Source: Ignavibacteria bacterium UBA2360 (GTDB lineage Bacteria; Bacteroidota; Ignavibacteria; Tepidaquicellales; OLB5). Taken from it: a DNA stretch of 64,000 nucleotides. The number at the start of each line of letters is the position of its first letter. Within the stretch, counting starts at the first letter, position 1. The translations under genes and the position numbers were made by a program. Below the pieces are notes generated by a model that ran no database searches, had not been told where the DNA came from, and worked only from the letters and a program-made list of their open reading frames with translations. The DNA lies in contig DDTQ01000011.1 in NCBI GenBank assembly GCA_002344125.1, positions 393,245-457,244 of the forward strand, read 5' to 3'. Of this stretch, positions 51,240 to 59,852 are shown piece by piece.

Positions 51240-53228
51240 TCACAGCCAAGTTATTGGTATAAGAGCATTTTCCCCCTTCCATTCACCCACTAAATGTATA
51301 TCTGAAATTCCTTCCCAAGTGATTTTTGGTGCATGTTCAATGATGATTATTTGAATATTATATTGCATTCTTCTTAAACAGTCTGATGCTGCTATAAAAA
51401 TTTTTCTGGTTTGCTTCAAATCTTCAGAGGTTTCTTCAAATTGTTGATATGTTGTAATGTCTTGTTCAATATTAGGAAATTTTTCAGGAAAGTATACTTG
51501 ACTGGGTTGATCTATTAGAAGAAATGATGGTACATGGTTATTTTTAAGACTTAAAAAATGTTCATGTAATGCAAATAATGTTGATAAATGATAACCCATC
51601 CAATTGGCCCCGCTTCCTACTTCCCATAGAAAATCTTCTCTTTTCGATTCTGGAGAAACTATTTTCACAGTTAAATTTTGAATATCTAGTTTAACTAAAT
51701 CATCTGGTCTATCTATATCTAATTTCGACACGTAATTGGAAATTAGAACGGAAATTCGTTGCAGTATATTGTCAAGCTGATTTTTTAGTTTTTTTTCTCG
51801 CAATTCGGTTTGTTTATTCTTAAGGTCATCCTCTAGTCTCCTTATTTCTTTTTCCAAATCGCTATCAATATTGGTGCTTTCAACGTTTTTAAGTGATTGC
51901 TCTAGACGTCCGATATATCTATAAATTTCTTCAATAGATTGTCGTTGTCTATTTTCATCGCTAGACTTATCGTAAGTATCTCTAATAACAGTTCTTGTTG
52001 AATTCAATTGACTTTCTTTATCTTGTATTCTTTTTACTAGTTCAGATATTTCCTTATCGAGATTAATATCGTTAGTAGTGATATTTTTTGATAAAGTTTC
52101 CAGTCTTTGAGAGACAACTTCTAATTCTTTAATTCGCTCTATAGCTTTAGTGTTTTTTGATTCACAAAAAGGGCAAGTGTCCCCATTTAATTTATCTTTA
52201 AACCAGCCAATTGGTTCTAACCTACTTTGTTGGTCTGTTAGAGTTTCTTTATAACCTTGGCTTGAGTTATTTAATTTTCTTAGTCGCGTTAATCTAACTT
52301 TTAATACATTAATTTCACTTATTAACTCCTGTTCAGAAGTTAATAATGTACTTAACATTCGTACTGATTCTTCCGTAGATCCTTCATTGTAAAGAGGGAT
52401 AGGATTTTTTTTAAAATTTTCAACTATAACATACAGGATAGAAACATATTTTTCCACACTCATTTCTGCAGAATTAACAGAATGATCTTTGAGTAAGCCA
52501 AGATCTGATGCCCTAACATATAAGGTTTGCAGATCAACGAACCAAGCTTCAACAGCTTGTTTCTTTGTGTTAAACTTCAGTCTTATTGTTTTTAAGTTGT
52601 TTTCCAATTCTTTAATTTCTCTTTCTAATGACAAAACTTCATTAGTAGTTGAGCCAAGAAAAAGAGGAAAAACAGTCCTGAGTTTTTGTTGATGTTCAAA
52701 AGTGTCAGCTTTGTAGAAAAGTGTGTTTGGATTTGCAACAATATGTTGTGGCTGAAATTGAAAAGCACTCGTATCTCGAAAACTTGCTGCTGATTTAAAT
52801 TGATTCGATAAAATTTCCACATCGAATCGTTCAGTAGAGAAACCTGAAAGTTGATTTAAACGGTTAATTACATTTTTTCTATTCGTGTTTTGACGGGGCT
52901 GTATATTTATATCGATCTTAACTGCCTCATCAAAATACATTTCATCAGTAGAAATTTGCTCACCGGGTTCTTTTCGCGCAAAGAGAAGCTCTGTTTTGTC
53001 TGATAAGAAATGTACAGCGAACCATAATGTTTTGTCTCTTATAATCCCAACAGGTATAGTACATTTATCACTACCTAAACAATAATCAATAATATGCACG
53101 AGTGCAGATTTACCCTTGTGACTCTCACCAGTAATAATATTAACCTTATCTGTTTCGAATCTAATTACCCTTTTTTCTTTAGTGTTATCCTTTGGCCAAA
53201 TAATAATATTTTTAATTTTTAGTTTCAT
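51240..53228 (-). CDS. SMC/Rad50-like ATPase of an ABC-3C conflict system (DUF3732-like)
   Basis: A 662-residue ATPase. Walker A is ITGESHKGKSALVHIIDYCL (about 32-51). Two long coiled-coil stretches (about 195-345 and 365-490) flank a CPFC zinc-hook-like turn near residue 350. The signature region is VGSGANWMGYHLSTLFALHE and Walker B FLLIDQPSQVYFP (about 573-585). The sequence fits the DUF3732 ATPases of three-component ABC systems, in which the ATPase controls an effector through a middle component. It is translated with its partners: its ATG overlaps the stop of the upstream middle-component gene. Composition is AT-rich relative to rimO. Confidence 0.85.
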   Translation of the reverse strand: MKLKIKNIIIWPKDNTKEKRVIRFETDKVNIITGESHKGKSALVHIIDYCLGSDKCTIPVGIIRDKTLWFAVHFLSDKTELLFARKEPGEQISTDEMYFDEAVKIDINIQPRQNTNRKNVINRLNQLSGFSTERFDVEILSNQFKSAASFRDTSAFQFQPQHIVANPNTLFYKADTFEHQQKLRTVFPLFLGSTTNEVLSLEREIKELENNLKTIRLKFNTKKQAVEAWFVDLQTLYVRASDLGLLKDHSVNSAEMSVEKYVSILYVIVENFKKNPIPLYNEGSTEESVRMLSTLLTSEQELISEINVLKVRLTRLRKLNNSSQGYKETLTDQQSRLEPIGWFKDKLNGDTCPFCESKNTKAIERIKELEVVSQRLETLSKNITTNDINLDKEISELVKRIQDKESQLNSTRTVIRDTYDKSSDENRQRQSIEEIYRYIGRLEQSLKNVESTNIDSDLEKEIRRLEDDLKNKQTELREKKLKNQLDNILQRISVLISNYVSKLDIDRPDDLVKLDIQNLTVKIVSPESKREDFLWEVGSGANWMGYHLSTLFALHEHFLSLKNNHVPSFLLIDQPSQVYFPEKFPNIEQDITTYQQFEETSEDLKQTRKIFIAASDCLRRMQYNIQIIIIEHAPKITWEGISDIHLVGEWKGENALIPITWL

Positions 53229-53731
53229 CAGAAATTGATTTTAAGCATTATACAAATTTGTTCGAAAGACATTGAGGCAAACCAATAGCCTAATCTATCA
53301 GCTGCTTTAATTATGTTTTTTATATCAGAGTTATAATGTTCTATCTTAACTTTGTCCACTAACGGCAAAATTTCATTTAAACATTTGTCATATGTAATCA
53401 GCCTACTTGCAAAGCCAAGATTTAAGGATTCAAAAGTTTGCTTGCTCATATTCTGCATACGTTCTTGTAAACCAGCAGGTAGGTCTCTAAATTGACTCAA
53501 AGCATTGTACATTCCACCATCAAATCCCCTTTTATATATTGAATCTAAAGTCTTTTGATGAAAAACTATAGGCAATACTGGCATAACAATATTTAAATTT
53601 GTACCTCTAAGCTTTTGTTTTGCGGAATAGTAGCTCTGAACATATTTATGGAGAGCCAAAGCTCCGATGCCAATATTTTGAATAATGTCTTGCTCGATTA
53701 CTTTTTCCATTATTTGAATAGTTTCTCCCAT
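53228..53731 (-). CDS. ABC-3C system middle component
   Basis: A 167-residue all-helical protein. Blocks IVMPVLPIVFHQKTLDSIYK, LGFASRLITYDKCLNEILPL and a closing RLGYWFASMSFEQICIMLKI match the general pattern of middle components of three-component ABC systems (a hydrophobic P-L/P-V-F-H-K segment and a C-terminal LG-x-WF). It bridges ATPase and effector in the model for these systems. The start lies within the 3' end of the effector gene (22-base overlap) and the stop overlaps the ATPase start. Confidence 0.78.
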   Translation of the reverse strand: MGETIQIMEKVIEQDIIQNIGIGALALHKYVQSYYSAKQKLRGTNLNIVMPVLPIVFHQKTLDSIYKRGFDGGMYNALSQFRDLPAGLQERMQNMSKQTFESLNLGFASRLITYDKCLNEILPLVDKVKIEHYNSDIKNIIKAADRLGYWFASMSFEQICIMLKINF

Positions 53732-54990
53732 TCAGGATGCCATCCTATTTGAGGATTTGGTTCATCAGCTAACTTATGAAAACTACCTTTGCTTATATAC
53801 TGGGTTGTTTCAAATCCTACTAACCTAGATATGTAGCCTGAAGTAGTATTATCAAAGATCTCAAAAGATATTTTTTTTAAATCTTTTTTGCTAGACCTCT
53901 TGGTAACTCTTACTATATGTCTTCTGAATACCTCTTTCCATCTTAATCTATTATTTTCATCCATTTCTTGTAAATCATCGCCAGTGATTTCGCCTTCTTT
54001 TATTAGCCGGTTTCTCTCGATTTCTGAACAAAGAAAATCATCTATGGCATCTACAATAATGCCTTCTAATTCGGGATGATTCATAACCTCTAACTGTTTA
54101 ACAAATAATCTTTCCTTGCTTTGCTCTATTTCGTTTCCAACTAAATTGTTTTGTACATATTGTTTTGCTAGAAAATTAATTCCAACATCTAAAAATTTAA
54201 TTTTTTTCTTATTTAGAATGGTTATAAAATCGACGACTCTTATAATAGCAGGCTTATTTGCTTGAAGGGCTTTTACAATATTTTCATTTACCCATCCCTT
54301 TAACGATTGAATTATTTCTGTTTGATGTTTTTCCGGTAGCCTCAATGCTTCGGCAATTTCGTTGTTAAGATTTTCTAAATTACTACCTTCTGATAAATAA
54401 ATTGCAGGTATAATCTTTTCTAAAATCTCTTCTTTGCTTAAAACATATTCAATTTGGTCTTTGTAGGTTTCGGGTGGATTAGCTATTGCAGTTTTCAATA
54501 ACAAGATAATTGATTTTACTTCTTGTTCGCTGTGTGCAGAAGCTATCTTTTTTATTAATGAATTATTTTCAAGTATATTGTTTGTTGCGCATATTAATTG
54601 CGTAGTATCGGGATCTAATAAATTATCCTCTACATCTTTTATCCATATATATAGGGTATTCCAGAGGTCTTTACTTCTGTCTTTGAATGTATTTCCTACT
54701 TTGACACTACTTTTATCTTGCTCTCTATATACTATGTTTCCGTCTTTATTTGTAATTGCTACGTCGTCAACAAGTTCGACGGAGACACTTGATGTGCGCG
54801 GACTCGTGGCTAAAAGTAACAGAGCTCTATCAGGTTGAAATAAATAACCAGCCAATTGACCTGGTGCTGTATGTTTTTTTTGGTTACTCAGCAGTTTATT
54901 TTTATTTTTAAGAAAAAGAGGCCTAACAGATTTTTCAACTGTTAAGCCCCCTAGCGAAACAAACTTAATTAGAATATAGTAATAAATCAA
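53710..54990 (-). CDS. ABC-3C system effector component with nuclease-like N-terminus
   Basis: Up to 426 residues. The N-terminal domain (TAPGQLAGYLFQPDRALLLL, then VSVELVDDVAI and VYREQDKSSVK, then DLWNTLYIW) follows the restriction-enzyme-like D-x...E/Q-x-K pattern of Cap4/DUF4297-type nucleases. The C-terminal half fits the shared ABC-3C C-terminal domain. The only canonical start is TTG at 54990, which coincides with the promoter -33 element; SNQKKHTAPGQ would follow a CTG at 54889-54891, and that is my preferred start. It overlaps the middle component by 22 bases. Confidence 0.78.
   Translation of the reverse strand: MIYYYILIKFVSLGGLTVEKSVRPLFLKNKNKLLSNQKKHTAPGQLAGYLFQPDRALLLLATSPRTSSVSVELVDDVAITNKDGNIVYREQDKSSVKVGNTFKDRSKDLWNTLYIWIKDVEDNLLDPDTTQLICATNNILENNSLIKKIASAHSEQEVKSIILLLKTAIANPPETYKDQIEYVLSKEEILEKIIPAIYLSEGSNLENLNNEIAEALRLPEKHQTEIIQSLKGWVNENIVKALQANKPAIIRVVDFITILNKKKIKFLDVGINFLAKQYVQNNLVGNEIEQSKERLFVKQLEVMNHPELEGIIVDAIDDFLCSEIERNRLIKEGEITGDDLQEMDENNRLRWKEVFRRHIVRVTKRSSKKDLKKISFEIFDNTTSGYISRLVGFETTQYISKGSFHKLADEPNPQIGWHPEWEKLFK
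54960..54990 (-). promoter_or_regulatory. Promoter of the ABC-3C operon (TTG-N20-TAAGTTTG)
   Basis: On the minus strand TTG (54988-54990) is followed after 20 bases by TAAGTTTG (54960-54967). Transcription would begin near 54953, inside the longest open frame, which argues against a start at 54990. Confidence 0.68.
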
Positions 54991-55399
54991 TAGTTTAAAT
55001 GGGTTTTTGTGAAAATTGAAATTTAATTTGAAATTTTAACTCCGAAGTGTTTTTGGAGCCCTACGAATGGTCCGAATTTTTACCCAGCTTTCTCCACTTA
55101 GTTGTTTGAAAATGTTTTTATGGAATTTATGATACTTCATTCATCTGTTTCTTCACAAGTAACACTGTTCCAGTAATTATGAATAGTAGTAGTACTTCTG
55201 TGGTATAAGGTATGTACAGATACTTACAAACAAAAGATTCTGATCTGGAAGAAAACAATTATTAATCACGCAAACAAGGGGTTGCAACCCCTTGTTCTGA
55301 ACTAATAACATTAAAAAACCCCGGCGCTTTTTCAAGCTCCGGGGTTTTGGTTTTATTTCGGTTTGCTGCTATGCTGTTTTTAATGATGATGATACTGTG
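54991..55399. other. Gap upstream of the ABC-3C operon
   Basis: No gene. It contains the palindrome GAACAAGGGGTTGCAACCCC (starting about 55271, arms CAAGGGG/CCCCTTG; related copies near 45544 and 56268) and the terminator at 55315-55348. Confidence 0.6.
55315..55348 (-). terminator. Rho-independent terminator
   Basis: AAAACCCCGG (55315-55324) pairs with CCGGGGTTTT (55339-55348); on the minus strand the stem is followed by six T. It ends the 55400-56017 gene. Confidence 0.78.
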
Positions 55400-56017
55400 T
55401 TAATCTGCTTCTGTAAATAATGTGCTCATGTTGTAAACATCATAACCTGCCGCAGTATTTTTTTCTGTGTAATCCTTATACTGCCAAATATCGGTTCTGA
55501 AGTCACGTATTGGCACATTTTTGTTACCAACAACCGGTTTATAATAATTCACACCATGCGGAGCAACTACTGTATTGGTTTTTACTGTAACTACCGGCGC
55601 CGGCTCAAGATGGTTTACAAAGTAGTCTTTCCTGTCTGAGGGTCTGACGTAATTTTTGTAAACAACAAAGTCAGGCTGCTTAGGTCCTTCAGCTACAGCC
55701 GCATCTGCGGTGGGATCAAACCATCTGGCATGCGCATCAACGTATTTAGCGTACGGATCGTATGATTCAGATGGCAGCGCTGCGTAATAAAACGAACCAT
55801 TGTAAATGTAACGTGATTCCACCGCAGTCATACTTCTTTGGTCAGCGGTATGCATAATCCACACATCGCTGTACGGGGGATACCCTATTACAGCTGTAGA
55901 TCGTACATCGCCGCTGTTAATATTGCGGTTCAAAGAAGCAGCATCATTTGTACTCTGCGCATTAGCAGCCGAAATAAATAAAACGAACATGAGTGATACT
56001 ACAAGTTTGTTTAACAT
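55400..56017 (-). CDS. Secreted hypothetical protein
   Basis: A 205-residue protein with a signal peptide (about 1-20, ending ANAQS). The mature part is tyrosine- and aspartate-rich (YPPYSDVWIMHTADQRSM, YAKYVDAHARWFDPTADAA, NYVRPSDRKDYFVNHLEPAP) and has no cysteine or recognised domain. It is an isolated gene with its own terminator. Probably exported to the periplasm or beyond; function unknown. Confidence 0.7.
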   Translation of the reverse strand: MLNKLVVSLMFVLFISAANAQSTNDAASLNRNINSGDVRSTAVIGYPPYSDVWIMHTADQRSMTAVESRYIYNGSFYYAALPSESYDPYAKYVDAHARWFDPTADAAVAEGPKQPDFVVYKNYVRPSDRKDYFVNHLEPAPVVTVKTNTVVAPHGVNYYKPVVGNKNVPIRDFRTDIWQYKDYTEKNTAAGYDVYNMSTLFTEAD

Positions 56018-56313
56018 AGCTAACTTCTCCTTTCACCTATAAAAATGGTTTTAATTTTAATTTGGTTCTAAGGCCGGGAGCCGAAAAACAATGAGTTAGG
56101 TATTTAAATTCGTAAGGATTTATTTTTTGGTAATTTATTCTGAACCCAAAAACAGGAGCTTAGGGTTTTTTGCAGTAATATTTTAGCAGATAGAAATTTT
56201 AAGAAAAGATTTGAAAACATACGCGTATCAAGCCCCCTTAGTCCCCCCTTAAAGAGGGAATGTTATACAGAACAAGGGGCTGCAGCCCTTCGTTCTAACA
56301 ATTAATCAGGCGA

Positions 56314-56850
56314 TTATTTTGTCATATCTGTGGTTGGAACATCTTTGCCAACTTCTTCCAGATTGAAACCTGAGATCCAGGAATTCCCCGTGCCGCTGAC
56401 AAGGAATCCGTATGCAATTCCAACAGCTTCAGGGGCAACATCAAGAACAATTTCGTATTTAGTCCAGTCATTGGTACCTGCAATAGCGCGGTTAACCATA
56501 TTATCAAAAGCCAGGGAGCTGTTGGGATCGGTTCCGTCAACTCTCATCCACATTCCCGCCCAGCCTGTTATACTTTCGTTCTTTACGTAGCCGGTGAGTT
56601 TTACTCTTTTGCCTGAATATTGTTCGGGCATTATATATGTCATTATGGTTCCAAAACCATCTATTGGAGTTACGTTTGACTTCAGAAAATAAACCGCGCC
56701 GTCACTATATTTTTCATCGGCTTTCCCCCAGTCGTAGGATTCCGGTTTACTTCCGGCTTTAAACCAGCCGTCAATTTTTTGCGAATATGAGATCTGCGTA
56801 ATGAGTGTAACAACAAACATCAAAGTAAGAATCCTGATCGTGGTTTTCAT
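56314..56850 (-). CDS. Secreted jelly-roll-like protein
   Basis: A 178-residue protein with a signal peptide (about 1-23). The mature part (WFKAGSKPESYDWGKADEKY, GTIMTYIMPEQYSGKRVKLT, NESITGWAGMWMRVDG, NDWTKYEIVLDVAPEAVGIA, YGFLVSGTGNSWISGFNLEE) has the strand pattern and Trp-rich face of a carbohydrate-binding-module-like beta-sandwich. Such domains also occur at the C-termini of some AraC-type regulators. Ligand unknown. The gene is monocistronic. Confidence 0.72.
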   Translation of the reverse strand: MKTTIRILTLMFVVTLITQISYSQKIDGWFKAGSKPESYDWGKADEKYSDGAVYFLKSNVTPIDGFGTIMTYIMPEQYSGKRVKLTGYVKNESITGWAGMWMRVDGTDPNSSLAFDNMVNRAIAGTNDWTKYEIVLDVAPEAVGIAYGFLVSGTGNSWISGFNLEEVGKDVPTTDMTK

Positions 56851-57026
56851 ATTGTTATGTATTTAATTGATGATATTTTTTTAACTTTCTCTTGTCAGTC
56901 AGTTTTCTGTTCTGAAGATTCGGGCTCATAATACAGAGCCCTTCGACTTCCCTTGGGGCGACAAGTATGAGCAGCTTCTCGAATTTTATGTTTCATGCTT
57001 GCCTTAGTGAGTTAAACGAGAGAAGG

Positions 57027-57075
57027 TTTCACGTTTCACGTTTCACGTCTCACGTTTCACGTTTCACATTTGACA
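57027..57075. repeat. 7-bp tandem repeat (tttcacg)
   Basis: Seven units of tttcacg with small variations, in the gap between the jelly-roll gene and the T9SS gene. Not a CRISPR array: units are contiguous and have no spacers. Confidence 0.8.
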
Positions 57076-57122
57076 TTCACTACTTCACCAACCTTAGAGA
57101 CAAGGTTTCATAAATAATTGCA

Positions 57123-57995
57123 TTATTTAATCAATACCATTTTCTTTTCATCGGTAAACTCGCCGGCGTTGATCTTATAAAAATAAACACCGCTTGCAAG
57201 ATCAGAAGCATTAAAATTTATTGTATATGTTCCTTTTTTATAATCAGCGTTTGCGATCTGCCTTACCAACTGTCCAACTGTATTATAAATATTTATGGTT
57301 ACGCGCGAATCGGCGGCAATACTGAAGCTTATATCGGTAGTTGGGTTGAACGGATTCGGAAAGTTTTGGTACAGGCTGTAAACAGCCGGCTCTACAGAGC
57401 CGAATCCTTTGCCCGTAAGCGCGAAGTGATCGATCCACACCACATCGGAATTCATTCCGAATGCGCCTGCATCTTTAATGTAGTAATTGACGGCCAGGTA
57501 AATACTTTTTCCTGCGTATGCTGAAAGATCATAAGACTTTTTATGCCAGCTTCCTACGGGTCCGTTAACCTTGAAGTAATCTATCATAGCAAAGCTTGAA
57601 AGGCTGTCGTTTGTTATTGAGATCCATACTTTAAGCGAATCCTTGAACTGCCTGTCAATAGCACCGCACCAAAAGGAAATGGAATCGCCTTCGTGGATAT
57701 CGAAAAGTTTGGGTGTTATGATCCAGTCATCGATCACATTAAAGCGGTTCACGCTTTCATATCCCAGCTTGAAGAAGTATGTACCCGCTTGCGCTGACTG
57801 ATTCCCCAGCCCGAATAATTCAAATTGCGAGTACAACTCGATATCGCTGCCGCCTTTATCATTGTTAACCAGCTTCCATCCCCTGGAAAGTACTTCGGTA
57901 TCATTAAAAGTTTCTTCCCATTTAATCCTTTGCGAATAGAGGCTACCTGAAATAAACGTAAATAAGAAGAGAAATATTATTATTAAATTGCGCAT
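57123..57995 (-). CDS. Secreted choice-of-anchor-J-like protein with T9SS sorting domain
   Basis: A 290-residue protein with a signal peptide (about 1-21). The N-terminal domain (RIKWEETFNDTEVLSRGWKL, DDWIITPKLFDIHEGDSISF, GMNSDVVWIDHFALTGKG) has the pattern of choice-of-anchor-J/MAM-like beta sandwiches. The last 80 residues (LYQNFPNPFNPTTDISFSIA to EKKMVLIK) are the T9SS sorting domain. It follows the phosphoesterase gene on the same strand after 48 bases, and the two may be co-transcribed. Confidence 0.87.
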   Translation of the reverse strand: MRNLIIIFLFLFTFISGSLYSQRIKWEETFNDTEVLSRGWKLVNNDKGGSDIELYSQFELFGLGNQSAQAGTYFFKLGYESVNRFNVIDDWIITPKLFDIHEGDSISFWCGAIDRQFKDSLKVWISITNDSLSSFAMIDYFKVNGPVGSWHKKSYDLSAYAGKSIYLAVNYYIKDAGAFGMNSDVVWIDHFALTGKGFGSVEPAVYSLYQNFPNPFNPTTDISFSIAADSRVTINIYNTVGQLVRQIANADYKKGTYTINFNASDLASGVYFYKINAGEFTDEKKMVLIK

Positions 57996-58043
57996 TATGA
58001 TTGTATTTTCTGTGTTTAGCTTTATTGAAAGTTAAAATTAACG

Positions 58044-59687
58044 TTAACAGGAATACGAAACTTTGAGAATTTTAATAACCTCTTTAAGGAAAGAAATTCC
58101 TTCGCCCACAGTATTTAATCCTGAAGGCAGCGTATCTTTTCCGTGCGCAAGCGCGTTTGCAACGCTGACAAAATCCTTTTGGAAACCTGTCATGGGTTTA
58201 TCGAGGAAGAAATCCTTATCGCCCTGTATCTTTTCCTGGCGCGGTTTGGTTACGGGCCAATCACTGGGGTTTCGGGGATCCTGCCTGACAAGGTATTTCT
58301 GCAGGCTTGGTGAGGTAAGATCGCGCTGTGTTAAATGTCCCAGGTTCCATTTTTCTGACATGGTTTTGATAATTGAGGTGTGGGTTAAATTATCACTTAT
58401 TACTGTACCGCTATTTATGTAAGCAGAAACCAGAATTGCGGGTACACGTACACCGAGTCTTTTGAAATCAAAATCCATTTCGTTATTGGTTGTATTTCCC
58501 GGCGGCTGAACTCCCGATGGCGGCTGAACGTGGTCATAGGTTCCGCCCGCTTCATCGAACGTAATAATAAACAACGTGTTCTGCCAATTGTTGCCTATGG
58601 AGCTTGATGAACTTTTGATCGCATTATAAACCTTATGAATGAGTTTTTCACCCGGCGTAACTGATGAAGGGAATGTTGTAATGTTGCTGTTGCCTACAAG
58701 CGGAGCGGGGGGATGCTCATCGTTGTGGAAGAACATCATTCTCGGTTCTATGAATGTATATTCGGGCAGCCTGCCTGAAGCGCAGTCATCAAAGAAAGCA
58801 TCCATACTGCAGACATGATCATGCGCAAACGGTCTGAGCGCGTTAAAATGAATTAGCAGGCTCATGGGAAAAACATCAAGATGATCGAAGTAGAGTTTCC
58901 AGTTGTGGCCCCTTGACTGCAGCCTTTGAAAAATTGTTTCGGAGGTATTGAGCTGCCACTTTGTATAGCTTGGACAACTGTTAGTGACATTGCCGTTAGA
59001 TTGCGCGCTGTTTAAAAAAGAGCGGTTGCAGAACGTCTGCGAGGGAACCGCGCAGTGCCAGTGATCGGCTACGGCAAATCCTTTTGCCAGTGTGCTTATT
59101 ACCGGTACAACTTCAGGAGGAAAGCAGCTCATGATAATTCTGTACTCACTGTAAGTGGGCATTCTGCCCTGCGTAGCTTTAAAGTTGTTGATGTAGTCAG
59201 TTAAAAAACCGTTCATAGGATAGACAGATGGAATTGTATCGGGTACATTCCACGGGCTTACCATATCGCAGGCATCAACAAAGCGGTTGGTATCAGGCAG
59301 TACAGTGCCAAACATGGATGTATTCATATGCGGATACTCTTCCCCCGGGTCAGGGTTAGGGTTATTCATAATGGAATCTTTGTGTACAGGTACGCTGCCC
59401 ATGAAGGATGAATCAGCATATGGCGGAATCGGATTGGAGAGATTATGATACGCCACGCCTTCAAACGGCTGGTTATTGGGCGGCGGATCCTGGGGGGTAT
59501 AAAGATATCCGAGCAGGTTATCAAATGACCGGTTTTCCATCATGAGCACAACAACGTGATCGAACTTATTAAGTCCGCCCGCAATTTCTTTGAACTTATA
59601 TATGGAAGGGAAAGCGGAGCCGATAGCTCCGATAGCCAGCGATGAACCCGCCAGCTTCATAAATTGTCTTCTGTTAATTTTTGCCAT
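58044..59687 (-). CDS. Tat-exported phosphoesterase (phospholipase C/acid phosphatase family)
   Basis: A 547-residue protein of the PlcC/AcpA phosphoesterase family. The N-terminus has a twin-arginine motif (NRRQFMKLAGSSLAIGAIG), so export is folded, by Tat. Catalytic-site blocks are FDHVVVLMMENRSFDNLLGY (about 42-61) and IITFDEAGGTYDHVQPP (about 373-389), holding the metal ligands; AVADHWHCAVPSQTFCNRSF is the central conserved segment. Substrates in the family are phospholipids or phosphomonoesters. It starts about 165 bases downstream of the lipoprotein gene on the same strand. Confidence 0.92.
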   Translation of the reverse strand: MAKINRRQFMKLAGSSLAIGAIGSAFPSIYKFKEIAGGLNKFDHVVVLMMENRSFDNLLGYLYTPQDPPPNNQPFEGVAYHNLSNPIPPYADSSFMGSVPVHKDSIMNNPNPDPGEEYPHMNTSMFGTVLPDTNRFVDACDMVSPWNVPDTIPSVYPMNGFLTDYINNFKATQGRMPTYSEYRIIMSCFPPEVVPVISTLAKGFAVADHWHCAVPSQTFCNRSFLNSAQSNGNVTNSCPSYTKWQLNTSETIFQRLQSRGHNWKLYFDHLDVFPMSLLIHFNALRPFAHDHVCSMDAFFDDCASGRLPEYTFIEPRMMFFHNDEHPPAPLVGNSNITTFPSSVTPGEKLIHKVYNAIKSSSSSIGNNWQNTLFIITFDEAGGTYDHVQPPSGVQPPGNTTNNEMDFDFKRLGVRVPAILVSAYINSGTVISDNLTHTSIIKTMSEKWNLGHLTQRDLTSPSLQKYLVRQDPRNPSDWPVTKPRQEKIQGDKDFFLDKPMTGFQKDFVSVANALAHGKDTLPSGLNTVGEGISFLKEVIKILKVSYSC

Positions 59688-59852
59688 TAAATGAGTTTAC
59701 TGTGTTATATTTTTTAAAATTGTGATGATTTATATATGCTTCACCCTTCGACTAGCTCAGGGTGAGGATACATCAGCTTTTTTGTTTTTCTGCCCTTCGA
59801 CTCCGCTCAGGGCGACAAGGGTGAGTTCCTTCTCACATTAAACATTGCATGT

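Noticed and set aside
57027..57075. CRISPR array
   Set aside because: Units are 7 bp and contiguous without spacers. The other tandem arrays (3232, 37297, 41811) are likewise simple repeats, and no cas genes were seen.
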